DNA from: Portulaca oleracea
Lineage: Eukaryota; Streptophyta; Magnoliopsida; Caryophyllales; Portulacaceae
Length of the DNA: 64,000 nt
Reading direction: 5' to 3'
Assembly (NCBI GenBank): GCA_029582165.1
Contig: CM055888.1
Location: forward strand, 13,522,001-13,586,000
Shown: piece by piece, positions 9,791 through 21,361 of the stretch
Layout of the letters: every line of letters starts with the position of its first letter
Position numbering within the stretch: position 1 is the stretch's first letter
The notes under the pieces: model-generated
The model's database searches: none
What the model saw: the letters and a program-made list of their open reading frames with translations, nothing else
Told to the model about the DNA's origin: nothing
Position numbers and translations under genes: made by a program

Positions 9791-11415
9791 TTATTCATTT
9801 CAGCAAACACTAACTCAAGTTAATAATTGGATGAACTTACACATACCCATAACTAAAGTCATCCTCATGGCATAAATCCAAAGCCATGCCTTTGATGTAG
9901 ACCTAAAGTCATCTTCTAAGGATGTTTGTATGAATGCTTAGCTTTCCAAGGCCAGTACAAGGTGCGTGGCTCCAGCCAAGCACGCAAGCTCACTCATGTC
10001 TATTAAGAGGCTAAAGGAATTTATTAAGTCCTTTCCCATTTTTCAATTAGAAACTCTTCAACTCTAATACCTGGTAACCCGAGTAGGGAACAAGCACGAC
10101 ATTCAACCTCCATTTATCGCAGAGGCATTTGACACAAGTTCAAGGGAGACACCACAAAGACTCACACAAGCGCCCTAAATTAATGGTAACAAGCTAGGTA
10201 CCACCCCGATCTAGGCGACAAGTTGGACGCCCATCCAACTTTTTCGAGGTAAGAAACCCCAATATTTCTTCACTGAGAGCACTCGCATTCTTCTGCAATC
10301 GATAAAGGGGTTGGGTACAATAGTATGACATAGACACTCTGTTTGCTACTCAGTAACTCGTGCATGGATTAAAGTTGACTGAAATTTTGGGAACCAAACG
10401 GTAACATATATGAAAGTCTACAAGAAACACACAAAAATTTGCTATTAGTAATAGGAGCATTGTAGGAGTCTAACGAGCATTACCAAAGGACGCATTGGTT
10501 ACAATGGCAAAATCACAAGTACAAGTGTACTCTACAGCAAAACTAAGGCATGCTTACTATGAAAGCTCCCCTAGAAGTAATTAAGTACAAAGAGATGCGG
10601 AAACTAAAATGAAGCGACCATGATACCCAGGCACAATTCACCTTCTGTACTAGCGAAAATCAAAGTGAGGCTTCAAAGGTAAGGAGGTGCATGCACCTAA
10701 TCTTTTGGGTACCATAAGGAGGAGAATATCGACACTCTGAGAAGAAAGATGAATTGAAACTATACATTCCTTGCCTTACTTACAGCGAATGAAGGACATT
10801 AAGTGCCTACTGTTTCAGGGTAAAAAACGCATCTAGATAATTTGCAACAGTCCTATGCCTAAGAAATCAATTTAGCTCTGTCCAAACAACATCACTCAAG
10901 TTCAAGCCCGGACTCCAATCAAGTGGAGCAGGCCCAATAGTAATGATCAAGGTTCGAGCTCCTTCCTCTATAGGTGAAGAGACCATCATACCCTTGCCAT
11001 AATGCGGACATATCCACCAAGTCCAACACACAACTCTCTATAAATAGCCAATACTATTCATTGATGAGACAATTTCTATAAAGGTTTCTCTCTCTACTCT
11101 CTCACGAAACTCTTCGTTTTTCTTTAAGTTTCAACTAACCAGTCAAAGCTCTCGAGTACCACTACGCCACTAACTTGAGCATTAGAGGGGGTCCCCTTGG
11201 TTTGCCAATGGACCTTTTGTACGAAGGATGTGCACAATGCCAAAAGAGAAGGTGTCTCGTGTCCCTAACAGCCCTCAAGGCTGAGGCACCAAAGTGTCGC
11301 CCTCAACATTGTAGCACCAAGGCACCACCCTCACCGTCGATGAACCAAGGTGCCGCCCTCAAGGCCTATAACTTAAGCACCAAGTCGAAGCATTCGGAGC
11401 TCCAACATACTTGAA
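9791..11415 (+). other. LTR-like segment (Tat style), copy 1
   Basis: This holds a promoter-like core (ctctataaatagcc, 11036-11049) followed about 100 bp later by actctctcacgaaactcttc and then by ctaacttgagcattagaggg (11170-11189). In Tat-type LTRs a TATA box followed by a ctnacttgagcgtcggag-like string is common, so I read this as the LTR of the ancestral element whose gag/PR fossils lie upstream. The LTR ends are not clear. Copy 2 (60486-62045) lacks about 90 bp present here at about 10920-11005. Confidence 0.45.
11038..11047 (+). promoter_or_regulatory. TATA box of the LTR-like segment
   Basis: ctataaatag lies in a GC-poor but structured context typical of retrotransposon LTR promoters. 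It is also present at 61663-61672. Confidence 0.5.
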
Positions 11416-12657
11416 TCTTAGCACTAGCAATCATGCCAATCTAAAAATCTAAAACCAACATAGCAAATTAATCATATTCTTGCTTGTAATTATACCCTTT
11501 CCAAACCATCTCTTCATCGTGGGAAGGCAAACCTGAATATTTCCTAAAAAATGATCCGAGCATCTTTAAACGAAATACTAATCTTATTTATATAAGTTTA
11601 TCCATGCATAAAAAATCCCAACTTATTGTAACTTTTGGATCACATTACTCATGCTTTTGCAAGGTAAAATTATATGCTAGTTAGCTCAATGATCCATACA
11701 TACCTTGTAACATAGTTCTCTTATGTTTGCTAGTTAATGTTTGGGTCACATTGCTCATACTTGATTAGTTGCTTGTTTTGACATGTTTGGTTGTTTGATC
11801 TCTTCTTTTTCGATTTTGAATAATAATAAAAAACATTCTTTTACGAAGAGGCATTCAATTATGAAATATGATATCCTTATCATTTGTTTGAGCATTAATC
11901 TTTCATTATCATGGCACTTAATTATTTTTATTCAATAATTAAGGGGAGTAGCCCAATTTATTCATCATAGAATTAAAAGTGCCATATATCCAATGCAATA
12001 GCCCTTGTCAGGATCAACATGCATCTCATCCCAGGGCCAAGTTTGACAAACTTACAGCAAGGCAAAAGCATACAATTTGGGGATCAAACTTAAAAAAGTA
12101 TTCATACTTCTCAATGGCAACAATTTAATATAAAACCAGGAACACCACCATAATTGCTCATGGACAAATGATAAATTGCAAGCACAAACACATTAAACTC
12201 AAATCATTTCAAGGTTTCATTTTTACCTTACACTCAACAAACTGTACAATGCTCAACTCCAAGTCATCATAATTAATCAAGCTTCTCTTTCCATATTTGA
12301 CGCTCTCCAAAATTCTTATGAAGATATGATGTATATTTCCAGCAAGGATTCTAATTCTCACCAAAATTACTTGCTGTCAATCTACACAAATAAGGTAAGA
12401 ATCAATTAGCACACATTTCAAATGAATTAATTACTTGAAATCTTACCATATAGGGATTGGCGTAGAATGCAGATTGTTGTTTACTTATTAGTGTTTGCTG
12501 GTGAAGATCTTATCAAGGCCTTCCAATGTTAATTAGTCAAGGAGAGATGTTTTGGCTTTCCAATTCAAAATATATTAAGCCAGCAAGTGCATTCTATCAA
12601 GGTCTTGTCAATGGGATTGGTGGGGCTAACAATAACAAGTGCTAGGTTTTATGTTAG
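11416..12657. other. Non-coding unit tail, copy 1
   Basis: AT-rich sequence with no gene or motif that I recognise. It is collinear with 62046-63305. Confidence 0.6.
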
Positions 12658-12662
12658 AAGTT

Positions 12663-12945
12663 TGATACGTCGCAAGTGCACGGGTGTACGTGTAGCAAGT
12701 ATCAAGGTCGATCCCATAGGGACTTTGCTAAATCGATTGGATTTTGAGATGGATCAATCTATAACTATTTCTATTCACTAACAAATAGCAAATCTAACCA
12801 ATATTCACACAATTTTCTGGATTAATCAATAAGAAAAAGGTGTTAAGGGGATAAAATCTAACTAACTCTATAAATCAAACAAGTGGATTGAGCATGAATG
12901 TCACTAATTTGGTACATATTAAGGTTGATAATCGCATAAAGTCTT
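12663..12945 (-). mobile_element. Solo LTR S, U5-side part (truncated), copy 1
   Basis: This starts at tgatacgtcg after the TSD aagtt (12658-12662), matching 63311 onward. It is cut off at about 12945, where sequence of X begins. Relative to copy 2, about 280 bp of S are missing, together with the first 234 bp of the X LTR. Confidence 0.8.
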
Positions 12946-13037
12946 TCCAACATAAGCTTTCCAACACCTTTTGAATTGCCTCAATCAGAGTCCGGATGAA
13001 AGAGTTATGGCCGTTTGAAGTTACACTTAGCCAGTTC

Positions 13038-13384
13038 AAAACCCACGTGGGTTTTAACAACTCTCAGGCCCAGAAATCTGGCCCAGTAAGCAAATCCGGC
13101 CCATAAAACATCCAAACCCGCGCGGGTTTTAGATGTCAGAAGCGGCTCAGAAGAAAGGCGGCCCAGAAGCAAATCCGGCCCGACAACTACAAAACCCGCG
13201 CGGGTTTTCTATCACCTGAAGCGCGTCATTTTGCTCCGTCCACGTCAGCGATCCGTGCGAGATCATTCAATACCCGCGCGGGTTTTCTCTTCCAAACGCT
13301 AGCGCCAATATCTTGATCATCCCTCTGATTTTAGCCCACATGCCATTGACTTCTGCCTTGACTTTCAAAACCCGCATGGGTTTT
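13038..13384. repeat. Palindrome cluster in X2 5' LTR U3
   Basis: Five motifs of the AAAACCCGCGCGGGTTTT family lie at 13038-13055 (AAAACCCACGTGGGTTTT, perfect, with a CACGTG core), 13114-13129 (perfect), 13191-13208 (perfect), 13269-13286 (one arm altered) and 13367-13384 (core GCATG). All lie in the 410 bp upstream of the TATA box. A sixth, AAAACCCGCACGGGTTTT, lies downstream at 14202-14219. Confidence 0.92.
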
Positions 13385-13447
13385 AGGATTGCATGGCATC
13401 ATGGGGATGTGTCCCCATGATTTTCCCTCCAAAGCTCACCTCATTCA

Positions 13448-13457
13448 CCTATAAATA
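13448..13457 (+). promoter_or_regulatory. TATA box, X2 5' LTR
   Basis: ctataaatac, followed by a C-rich stretch and ccattatattcattcatc. The 3' LTR has the altered form ctatgaatac at 22584-22593, which may weaken that promoter. Confidence 0.65.
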
Positions 13458-14532
13458 CCCCCCTCCATTATATTCATTCATCATCAACAACACTCATAAA
13501 CCATCACCATTATACTCAAATGCTCATCAACTATCATCATCATACTACCAAAACTCTCTCAAAATCCTCTCCCACCTATGTCCATACTCTCTTAAACCCA
13601 CTTCTCTAATCACTCATACACCATTATTATCCATCCATTTCGTCCATAATCCAAGTACTATCCTACCATACTCAAGTCTGCATTTCATACAAGCGCCTCT
13701 CCAAGGATTTGTCAAGAGAAGTTCGGTACATCCATCGCCATACCAATACTTTAAGTAAGGTTTGAGCATCCTTCATTTTAATCATGTAATTACATTTGTT
13801 TAGTGCTTTACATGTACATTATTATGTAAAACATTTCTTTCAAATTTGCATGACAAGGAATATAATTTCGTAAAATTAATTAAACTTCTCTCCGCTCTTT
13901 TTCATTTTAATGTCGATTTTAATAGAGTCTGTTTTCTAACAGGCGAATTCGAGAGTTCTTATAATTCTCGAATTCGTAACCTTACCCCCGGACTTAGAAT
14001 CGGGTTTCGTAGACCGGAGTTATTTTTATTAATTTTATGGTTTGTCGATTTCCTTAAATCGGCTGGCGACTCTTTGGCACTTTTACAAATCCTTTTGGTT
14101 ATTTAAAATAAACGATAATTGCACAAAAATAATTATAAATAATTAGTACCACTTTTTATTAATCTAAGGCCACCCAAGAGAAAACGGGTCAGAAGATTAA
14201 TAAAACCCGCACGGGTTTTATTAATTTTCACCCCCTCTTCTCTGGGTCGAAGCTGCACAGGGCCCGGCCCATGGCACCATAAAACCCGTGGGCCTGGATG
14301 TAATAATGGGCCAGTACTAAATTTTATTAGTAAATTATTTTAGTGTAATTTCGGGTATTTTAATAATATAAAAGAGTTTATAAAATAAATAATGTTTCAT
14401 CACCCCGAAAATGAATTTCTAAAATAAAAATATCCTTATTAGAGATTAAGCAACTTTAGTCGGCTCCCGATCACATAAGTAGCGCATCCGAAAACAATTT
14501 CCCTGAACGGGATATTTCCGGGTCCTACAGAT

Positions 14533-14550
14533 TGGCGACTCCACTGGGGA
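14533..14550 (+). promoter_or_regulatory. Primer binding site, tRNA-Arg type (X2)
   Basis: TGGCGACTCCACTGGGGA begins 3 nt after the LTR end. It complements the 3' end of plant tRNA-Arg(ACG), apart from one position as I recall that tRNA. tRNA-Arg is the primer reported for Ogre/Tat-type elements. Confidence 0.8.
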
Positions 14551-15784
14551 TTTAAACTTAAAAAGAGGGTAAAACTTGAAAAAGTTGAATTAAAGTGAAA
14601 TTGTAAAAGGGAGAAGTTGATTATTTTCGTAATTTTATAATTCTTTTTTTTAGGCATCCTTTGCATACCGGGCCACTAATCGCATCTTTCGGCACGTTAG
14701 CACAAAGGTGACGGATAAGTTATACCTAGGTGATTCCCTCGAGAGCGGGCGGGCTACTACTTGTGGGATGCACCCTACATCGCCAAGCATTTGGTCCCCT
14801 CTCTCCCCGCGTTACACTCATAGGGCTTCCTTGAAGTTATTTGAGAAATACCTCACACTCCCTACCCTCGGGTACAGAGAATGGAGATGAAAACGTGCGG
14901 TAGGCCATGAAATCCAACCATACAAAAATCCATGAACATAGAGCCTTGGTTTAGGGTGTTCTTTCATGTGCATGCTATGTGCTATGTGCTACCCCTTCCC
15001 CTTTTTCCTTTTGTTTTATAGTCAACCCTAGTTTGGAGGTTTGGTTCTAGTCCATGTAAAATTTATTGGGTTGAGAAAATAATTACTTATTAATTAGAAT
15101 AATTAACTCCAAAGGCGTCATGGTTAGCCCAAGTGGAAGGGCCCATTTATGCTTGAAGGGTGATTATTTTAATTAATAAATAAAAATCAACTCACCTTTG
15201 TTGACCTTTGTTGATATTATATGGCCCTTTACGAAATTCTCTTAACAAAGGTCCAAAAAAAAATTTAATTAAAAATTTCAACAAAGTTAATGGATAGCGT
15301 TTTAGATTGCATAATAGTCACTAAGCTCGAGAAAATTGATTTGTCGATTTAATTGATAAATCAACCATTTGTTATGGCCGGCCCGTTGTTAAGCCCAACC
15401 ATATGGGATTTGTTGATTAAAGCTATGAATTAATTATGACTCGCTTATTGTTGACTTTATTCAATCCTTTACAATGTCTATTTTCCTCGACTAATAAAAT
15501 AAAATAGATAAGTAACAAAAAAAAAAAGAAAAATGGGTCGTCAGTCTTGTTGAACATTATTCTAGTCCGCATAATAGCCAGTATAGTTTGAGTTGTCTGA
15601 ATTGTTGGTCCAAGATACAGATTCTCCTTAAAACGGTCGGCCTGTGGATTGGGCCCATCCGAATTAAGAAACACTGACTTAAACCTATCAATTTATGATC
15701 CACTCTCTATATTTGGCTTTATCCGGCCCTTTATAATGCTCTTGTTGTAAAAAGTGTTGTGACACGCAACCTGTTGTTTCCTGG
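14551..15784 (+). other. X2 leader, non-coding
   Basis: AT-rich leader without an ORF worth calling. A pyrimidine tract ending in ag at about 14654 could be a splice acceptor, but no coding exon follows. Confidence 0.5.
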
Positions 15785-16960
15785 GTCAGTATATAGGTGT
15801 CTTACAATAGTACTGGATGAGTCGTTGTTTCAAAGTCTACATGTAAATATTTTTCAGTCTTTAGAAAGTCTCATACAAGGTCGTGTCATATGTGCGTTTT
15901 GTTTTGAAGTCTAAACCTGGGTCATGGGTGAGTCTCTGGTCTAGGTCATAAGTGAGTCTTTTCCTTGGTTAATGTGTGCTTGTCTCTTTTAGAAAGTACA
16001 GTGTAAACCTAGGTCATGGGCGAGTCTTTGTTTCAGAGTCAGCATATGAATGTCTTTTTCTTTAGATAGTATCATATAAGGTCTACGATGAATCTTGGTG
16101 TTAGTGTCTGGAAGTCTTCGCGTTAGTGTCTGCATGTAAGTGTCTTGCATTCTTTAGAAAGTATCATATAAGATCTAGGATGAGTCTTTGTGTTAGTGTC
16201 TGCATATACGTGTCTTGCATTCTTTAGGAAGTTTCATACAGGTTCGTAGGGCATGGGTGAGTCCTTTTCCAGAGTCAACATATGAATGTCTTGCATTATA
16301 GAAGTCTCATATAGGGTCTAAGTCGTCCAAACCCATGCCATGGGTCAGTCTTTGAGGTTTTTCTCGAGTTAGCGTGTAAGTGTCTTTCATTCTTAGGAAT
16401 TCTCGTATAAGGTCAAAGTCATGGGCAAGTCTGTGTCTAGAGTCATCATGTAAATATTTGTCCTTTTTATAGAAGTCTAGTGCAAACTCATGTCATGGTT
16501 GAGTCGTTAAGTCTTTTTCTTGAGTTAGCAAGTAAGTGTGTTGTCATTCTGAAAGTCTCATATAGGTTCATACGTCATGAAAACCCATGTCGTGGGTAAG
16601 TCTGTGTCTAGAGTCATCATGTAAATATCTTGTTATTAAGAAGCTAGTGTAAGCCCATGTCATGGGTGAGTCTTTTGTCGTGTTGGCATATCATGAAAAT
16701 ATCTGTTTTTTTAGAAGTCTAATGTAAACCCATGTCATAAGTTAGGATTTCCGGGTCAGCATATAAGCATTTGCACTTTAGGAAGTCTCACATAGAATTT
16801 AGGGCATGTAGACCCATCCTGTGGGTAAGTCTTTTCCTTAAGTCAGCATGTAAAGGTCCTGCATCCTAGGAACTCTCATGTAGGTCATTTAGCTCTTTCA
16901 AACCCATGTCCTAGGTGAGTCTCTCCCAAGTCAGCATATAGGCAGTTCATGTAGGTCATT
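15785..16960. repeat. Diverged tandem repeats, family 1 of X2
   Basis: About ten to fifteen diverged copies, in two alternating half-units of about 50-70 bp. One contains cccatgtcatgggtgagtct; the other contains agtcagcatgtaaatgtctt plus agaagtctcatatagg. Spacing is irregular, which suggests an old array. Confidence 0.8.
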
Positions 16961-18354
16961 TAGGTCATGCATGCATTGGGACGGGTTTTTCCTCATTTGT
17001 ATAGTGTTAGGGTCAAGGCCTGAGCTAACCATAAAAGGAATATTTTGGATAACGGGAAATTCTGCAACTACCATAGATCCCGAGGGAATAACATGGAGAA
17101 TTGTTAGACTTTGGAGCACATGATCCATTCAGGGAAATTACCCCAACCGAAAGCAGCACAGTAGACCAGATATAACATGACTTCCTCATACAAGGACAAG
17201 GAGGGCACATCATCAAAGGAGCTTTAGAAGTAGCTACAGTCTTGGTTGTCAACCATTTCATGCTCAGAGTCTGTTAAAGTCAGTTCTTCTTTCGTTTCTT
17301 GAATTCGGTTGCTCTTGTTGCTTTTTGATCAAACAGAATTTCGTGCTTGTGTTTTTGACTTGAGTTGAGAAGTTCTCTCATATATCCATCATCCGTACAA
17401 ACCAAGTCTGACAAATTTCATCTTCTCTTATCCTTCAATCTTTGCTGTGTACCTCGTTCCCATCTTTTATTTTATCGAATCCAGGGTTTAATTAAAGAAA
17501 AAAAAGAGGAGAGAAATAAAAGAGTGAAAAACTATAGAGCGGTTTGAAAACCTCGTTGAGGCAAATCGGGCAAAAGGAGAGAATAAAAATTGATTGAGAG
17601 AAGTCACCGCATCTTTCTATCCAACAGGCTGAGCAAAAGGAGAGGATGTCATCAGGAAAGATCAAGTCCAATAGTCTCTCGAAAAGTGAACTCTCCTCAT
17701 TCGAAATCTCGCAGCTTAACCATATGTGTCGAGGACAAGGGGGCTTGAACCCAACCTTCATTTCATCACCCATATTACCCTCATCTTTTCATCCAATCTC
17801 GACTTACCACCTACCACTCACATCTTTGACCTCTCCATCAAACCTCAATCCTTTTCAAACCCTCAACCCAATCTAAAAGGTGTGTTATGACCAAAGGAGA
17901 ATAGGAGTCAACCCATGAAGAAGGAATTTGAAGAGAAAAAAGAAAAAAAAGAGACCTTAGACTTGACCAATCTGGTCATTCTCCTCTTGACCAATCGATA
18001 TCTACCCCAAAGTCAAAAGATGTGTTGTGACTAATGTCATCAGAAAGGCGAACATGAGTCAATCCCATGGAGAAGAAAGTCGAAAAAAAGAGCAAAAAAA
18101 AAGGGTGAAAAAAAAGTGAAAGCAAAAGGAGCCAGAAAAATGGAGTTCAATAAAAAAAAGGAAAAAAGAAAAAAAAACAAGTTGAGAAGGAAATGAAATA
18201 AGAAAATGGAAGAAAGAAAGAAGAAAAAAAGGGGTTAGAGGAGAATAAGAAGTGAGAACGCGAAAATAAGAGTCATGCATCCATTCATCTCAGTCTTCTA
18301 TAACCTTCACAAACCTTTCATCCATCCATAACCAGCATATGAACCCTCAAACCT
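16961..18354. other. X2 interior with purine-rich tracts
   Basis: No gene. A-rich/GA-rich runs lie at about 17493-17530, 17930-17960 and 18072-18250. The first of three modules resembling gaaaacctcgttgaggcaaa + tcgggcaaaaggagag lies at 17545-17582; the others are at 18614-18652 and 19439-19473. ORFs such as 17492-17773 and 18059-18280 are low-complexity artefacts. Confidence 0.6.
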
Positions 18355-18740
18355 TCAAAACCATCTTTTCGAACCGTTAAGACTTCCTCGAGGCACTATC
18401 CATTAAAGTTGCGCTTAAAGAACTACGACTGGCCTGATTCCACCTTGGATACGTAGGAAAACCTCTTTGAGGCCCGACCACTACAAAGAGCATCCTTTGT
18501 CCTCAAAATGTTGGTCTTTGAGAGAGAGAAAAAAAAGAAAAAGAAAAAAAGAGACTAGCTTGGAATCCCAGGCAAAGAAAAAGGAGAGAGAGAGAATAAG
18601 AGAGGCTAGCCTGAAAACCCGTCAGGGCAGGTTAGGCAAAAGGAGAGAAAACCCTAGATTCTATCTATCATCGTCATTAACCCTCCATCTTCCTTCTGTC
18701 AGACTTGGACATCATTCCATAACCATGTTCCAACCTTTTC
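18355..18740 (+). other. X2 segment resembling a Tat-type UTR motif
   Basis: The string aactacgactggcctgattc, then caccttggatacgtagg (about 18421-18458), resembles a gaactacg...ctgattc...ggatacgtagg block that I associate with untranslated regions of Tat-lineage elements. A second GA-rich tract and the second gaaaacc...aaaggagag module follow. Confidence 0.35.
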
Positions 18741-19015
18741 CCAAGAGATGATGTCTTACCCCATTTTACCATCTCTTCACCATTTCAGGACACGATCATT
18801 CTTGAGTGTCTCCCTATAAACCATTTCTTAAGAGATGATGTCTATCCCATTTGACCATCTCTTCAAGACACGATCATTCTTGAGTGTCTCCCTATCTCAT
18901 TCATCAATAAAAGTCTCATCTACCATCCCTTTCTCTAGAGATGATATCTATCGCATTTGACCATCTCTTCCCCCCTTCAAGACACGATCATTCTTAAGTG
19001 TCTCCACATCCCATT
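18741..19015. repeat. Tandem repeats, family 2 of X2
   Basis: Three copies, about 88-107 bp apart, of agagatgatgtctatcccat ... ccatctcttc ... gacacgatcattcttgagtg. Confidence 0.85.
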
Positions 19016-20006
19016 CACAATCGTCCACCGTCTCTTTCCCCAAACGTCTTCCGATCAACCTTTTCTAGCCTCTTCATCCCATCTCGCCCTTTGAGGACTT
19101 TTCAGCTCAATCATTAATGCAAGTGTGAGGTTTTGTGTGGCTTACTTCTTAGCAAGAGTGAAAGCCGTCCACATCAGATCAGCGGCCAACTGGCAACCAC
19201 ATGATCATGAAAAGACTAAAAAACAAGCTACTCTAAACTGGGGGCCCGCACTACCTTTGTGGCATCAGTCAAGACATTTATCGGAGAAAGCTTCTAAGAG
19301 GGACACCTACTCCCTATCCTACAAGGTCCTGAATCTTCAATCTCATAAACGTCCTAATAGTGGTCTCATCAAGAAAAAAAAAGAAAAAAAAAGAGAGAGA
19401 AAAAAAGAAGAAAAAAAAGAAAAAGAAAAGAGCGGCTAACTTGAAAACCCTTTGGGCAAGTTAGGCAAAACGAGAGTTTGAGACTCACTACTAAGGACTA
19501 TGCCTTCTCCTATTCTATGGTCCCTATTCTTCATCAATCCACATCGAACCTGGGGGCTTGTAAATCTCCAAGGTGCTCTCCAAAGCAAGACAGTGTCATC
19601 AAGACTCTACACCAAACCGGGGGCTTGTAATACATCAGCATACATTTGCAAGCAATCAAGGTCATCTACATGATCATTCAAGAAACATATCCTTTAGGCA
19701 TGTTGCCTGTATCATTGTTCCCTATTCCATGGATCAAAACATTACTCATCCTGAATGTTCCTAAAATTCCCCACGAGTGGCCTTGATCCTTAGAAGGCAT
19801 TGTCTTAGGGAGTCATGGTTTTAGGAAAACATTGTCTTAGTAAAGCATTGTCTTAGAAAATCATTGTCCGAAAAAATCTTTGTCTAAAATTAGAGTCGGG
19901 GGTTGTCTGCGTGTAGAATTGCATGTGTAGAATAGCATAGAGCATTATACGTGTGTCCTGTCTAAGCATAATAGGGTTGAATTGCATCCATATGTCATGT
20001 CAGAGT
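19016..20006. other. X2 interior, no gene
   Basis: It contains a GA-rich run (19372-19438), the third gaaaaccct...aaacgagag module (19439-19473) and two accgggggcttgtaa-like strings (about 19550 and 19617). A few short repeats of aaagcattgtcttag follow near 19800-19870. Confidence 0.6.
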
Positions 20007-20349
20007 CACATTGAGTCAATTTATCATGCATCGAGTCAATTCGTCATGCACCAAGTCAATTTGTCATGCATCGAGTCAATTTGTCATGCACCAAGTCAGT
20101 TTGTCATGCATCGAGTCAATTTATCATGCATCAAGTCAGTTTGTCATGCATCAAGCTAGTCTATCATACATCGAGTCAATTTGTCATGCATTGAGCCAGT
20201 TTGTCATGCATTGAGTCAATTTGTCATGCATCGAGTCAATTTGTCATGCATCAAGTTAGTTTGTCATGCATCAAGTCAGTCTATCATGTGTTGAGTCAGT
20301 CTGTTGTGCATCGAGTCAGTTTATCGTACACAAAGTCGATAGTCGTGCA
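20007..20349. repeat. 20-bp minisatellite (family 3 of X2)
   Basis: About 17 tandem copies of a 20-mer close to tcgagtcaatttgtcatgca. Variants alternate tcgagtcaat, ccaagtcaat and tcaagtcagt. There are no spacers, so this is not a CRISPR-like array. Open frames across it (19953-20214) arise from the stop-free repeat. Confidence 0.95.
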
Positions 20350-20794
20350 TGAATGCATGAGTGCATGAATGGTTGTGTCAAAAACAAAAAAAAAAATTGC
20401 ATTGTTTGTGCAAGAGTTTAGTAGACTAGTTGCATGCATGCCCGTATATCTGAAAATAAAAAAGAAGAAGAAGCAAGGAAGTGCTACATCGTTGCTCTAG
20501 AACGCAACACTGGGGGCTGCTTAAGCCCATATGCTCTCTCAATCAGACCAGTCGACATGGTTTCTTGTCACTAAGAGCAAGATTAGAGCAATCTCTAATC
20601 CAACTCTTGCTGGACATGTTAGCATCCAGTCAAGTGCATGCATATTCATCGAGAAAAGAAGGACAATCAAAGGCTCAAACTTGACTACTAATCATCAAGA
20701 GCAAGATTAGAGAAATCTCTAATCACACTCTAGATGACTTATGTCCATCATCCGAAGCTCATCCTCATGACAGAGACGCCACTAACACAATCAT
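20350..20794. other. X2 segment with two small inverted repeats
   Basis: It contains GATTAGAGcaatCTCTAATC at 20581-20600 and GATTAGAGaaatCTCTAATC at 20705-20724, each in an agagcaa...actct context. No gene. Confidence 0.7.
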
Positions 20795-21003
20795 CCGCAT
20801 CGGGCAAACCCGATTCGCCTCGTGAAAATCCGTTGGGCATCACCATCAATGTCGGGAAAATCCGATCTACATCGGGAAAATCCGATTCTCCTAGGAAGAA
20901 TCCGTTAGGCATCATGCACATCGATTCGCCTTGGGAGGATCTGTTGGCCATCATCAACTACATCGCGAAAATCCAATCTATCTCGGGAAAATCCGATGGG
21001 CAT
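20795..21003. repeat. Tandem repeats, family 4 of X2
   Basis: About five copies of a roughly 22-45-bp unit around catcgggaaaatccgatt(cgcc). The arms atcggg/cccgat make partial inverted repeats. Confidence 0.8.
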
Positions 21004-21361
21004 CATCGACACCAAGAAAGACTGGGACATCAACTGAAACAAAGGAGAAAAGGAGGTCATCAGCGATCATCATCTATCATCCGGCTGCCACATAAAAGAG
21101 CGCCGACAGCATCCATCTTCCGGTCGCCACATAAAAGAGCACCGACGTCATCCATCCACACAACCCAAAACTGATTGCCCTAAGACTCTGGCCCGGAGAT
21201 TTCTAAATCTCAGGTAAAAATCTGAACCCATTTGCATTTCCAAAAACTAATACTTGATTTTCTTGTTATTTTCAGGTTGTCGCATAAAAGAGCACCATCA
21301 TCCGGTAGCCACATAAAATAGCACCATCATCCGATAGCCACATAAAAGAGCACCATCAGCA
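21004..21361. repeat. Scattered ~30-bp repeats of X2
   Basis: About five copies of a unit like tccggtngccacataaaaga + gcaccatca lie at about 21080-21145 and 21276-21355, split by unique sequence that includes a gattgccctaagactctgg stretch. A related unit recurs at 21835-21860. Confidence 0.75.

Larger units (their letters stand above)
12946..14529 (+). mobile_element. 5' LTR of X2 (5'-truncated)
   Basis: It matches 22161-23702 from cataagctttcc at 12951 onward. Relative to the 3' LTR it keeps about 85 bp near 13108-13190 that hold two more palindromes. It lacks about 40 bp near 14292, which removes half of the last palindrome. It ends in ggtcctaca. Confidence 0.88.

Noticed and set aside
18059..18751. 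Lys/Arg-rich and Phe-rich ORFs in X
   Set aside because: Low-complexity GA/CT tracts.
19953..20214. Two overlapping 67-68-residue ORFs rich in SQFVMH
   Set aside because: They come from the stop-free 20-bp minisatellite, open in all three frames.
20007..20349. CRISPR-like look of regular short repeats
   Set aside because: The repeats are head-to-tail with no spacers, and the sequence is a plant retrotransposon.
20734..21174. 146-residue ORF in X
   Set aside because: It is made of the gggaaaatccgat and ccacataaaagagc repeats and has no domain.
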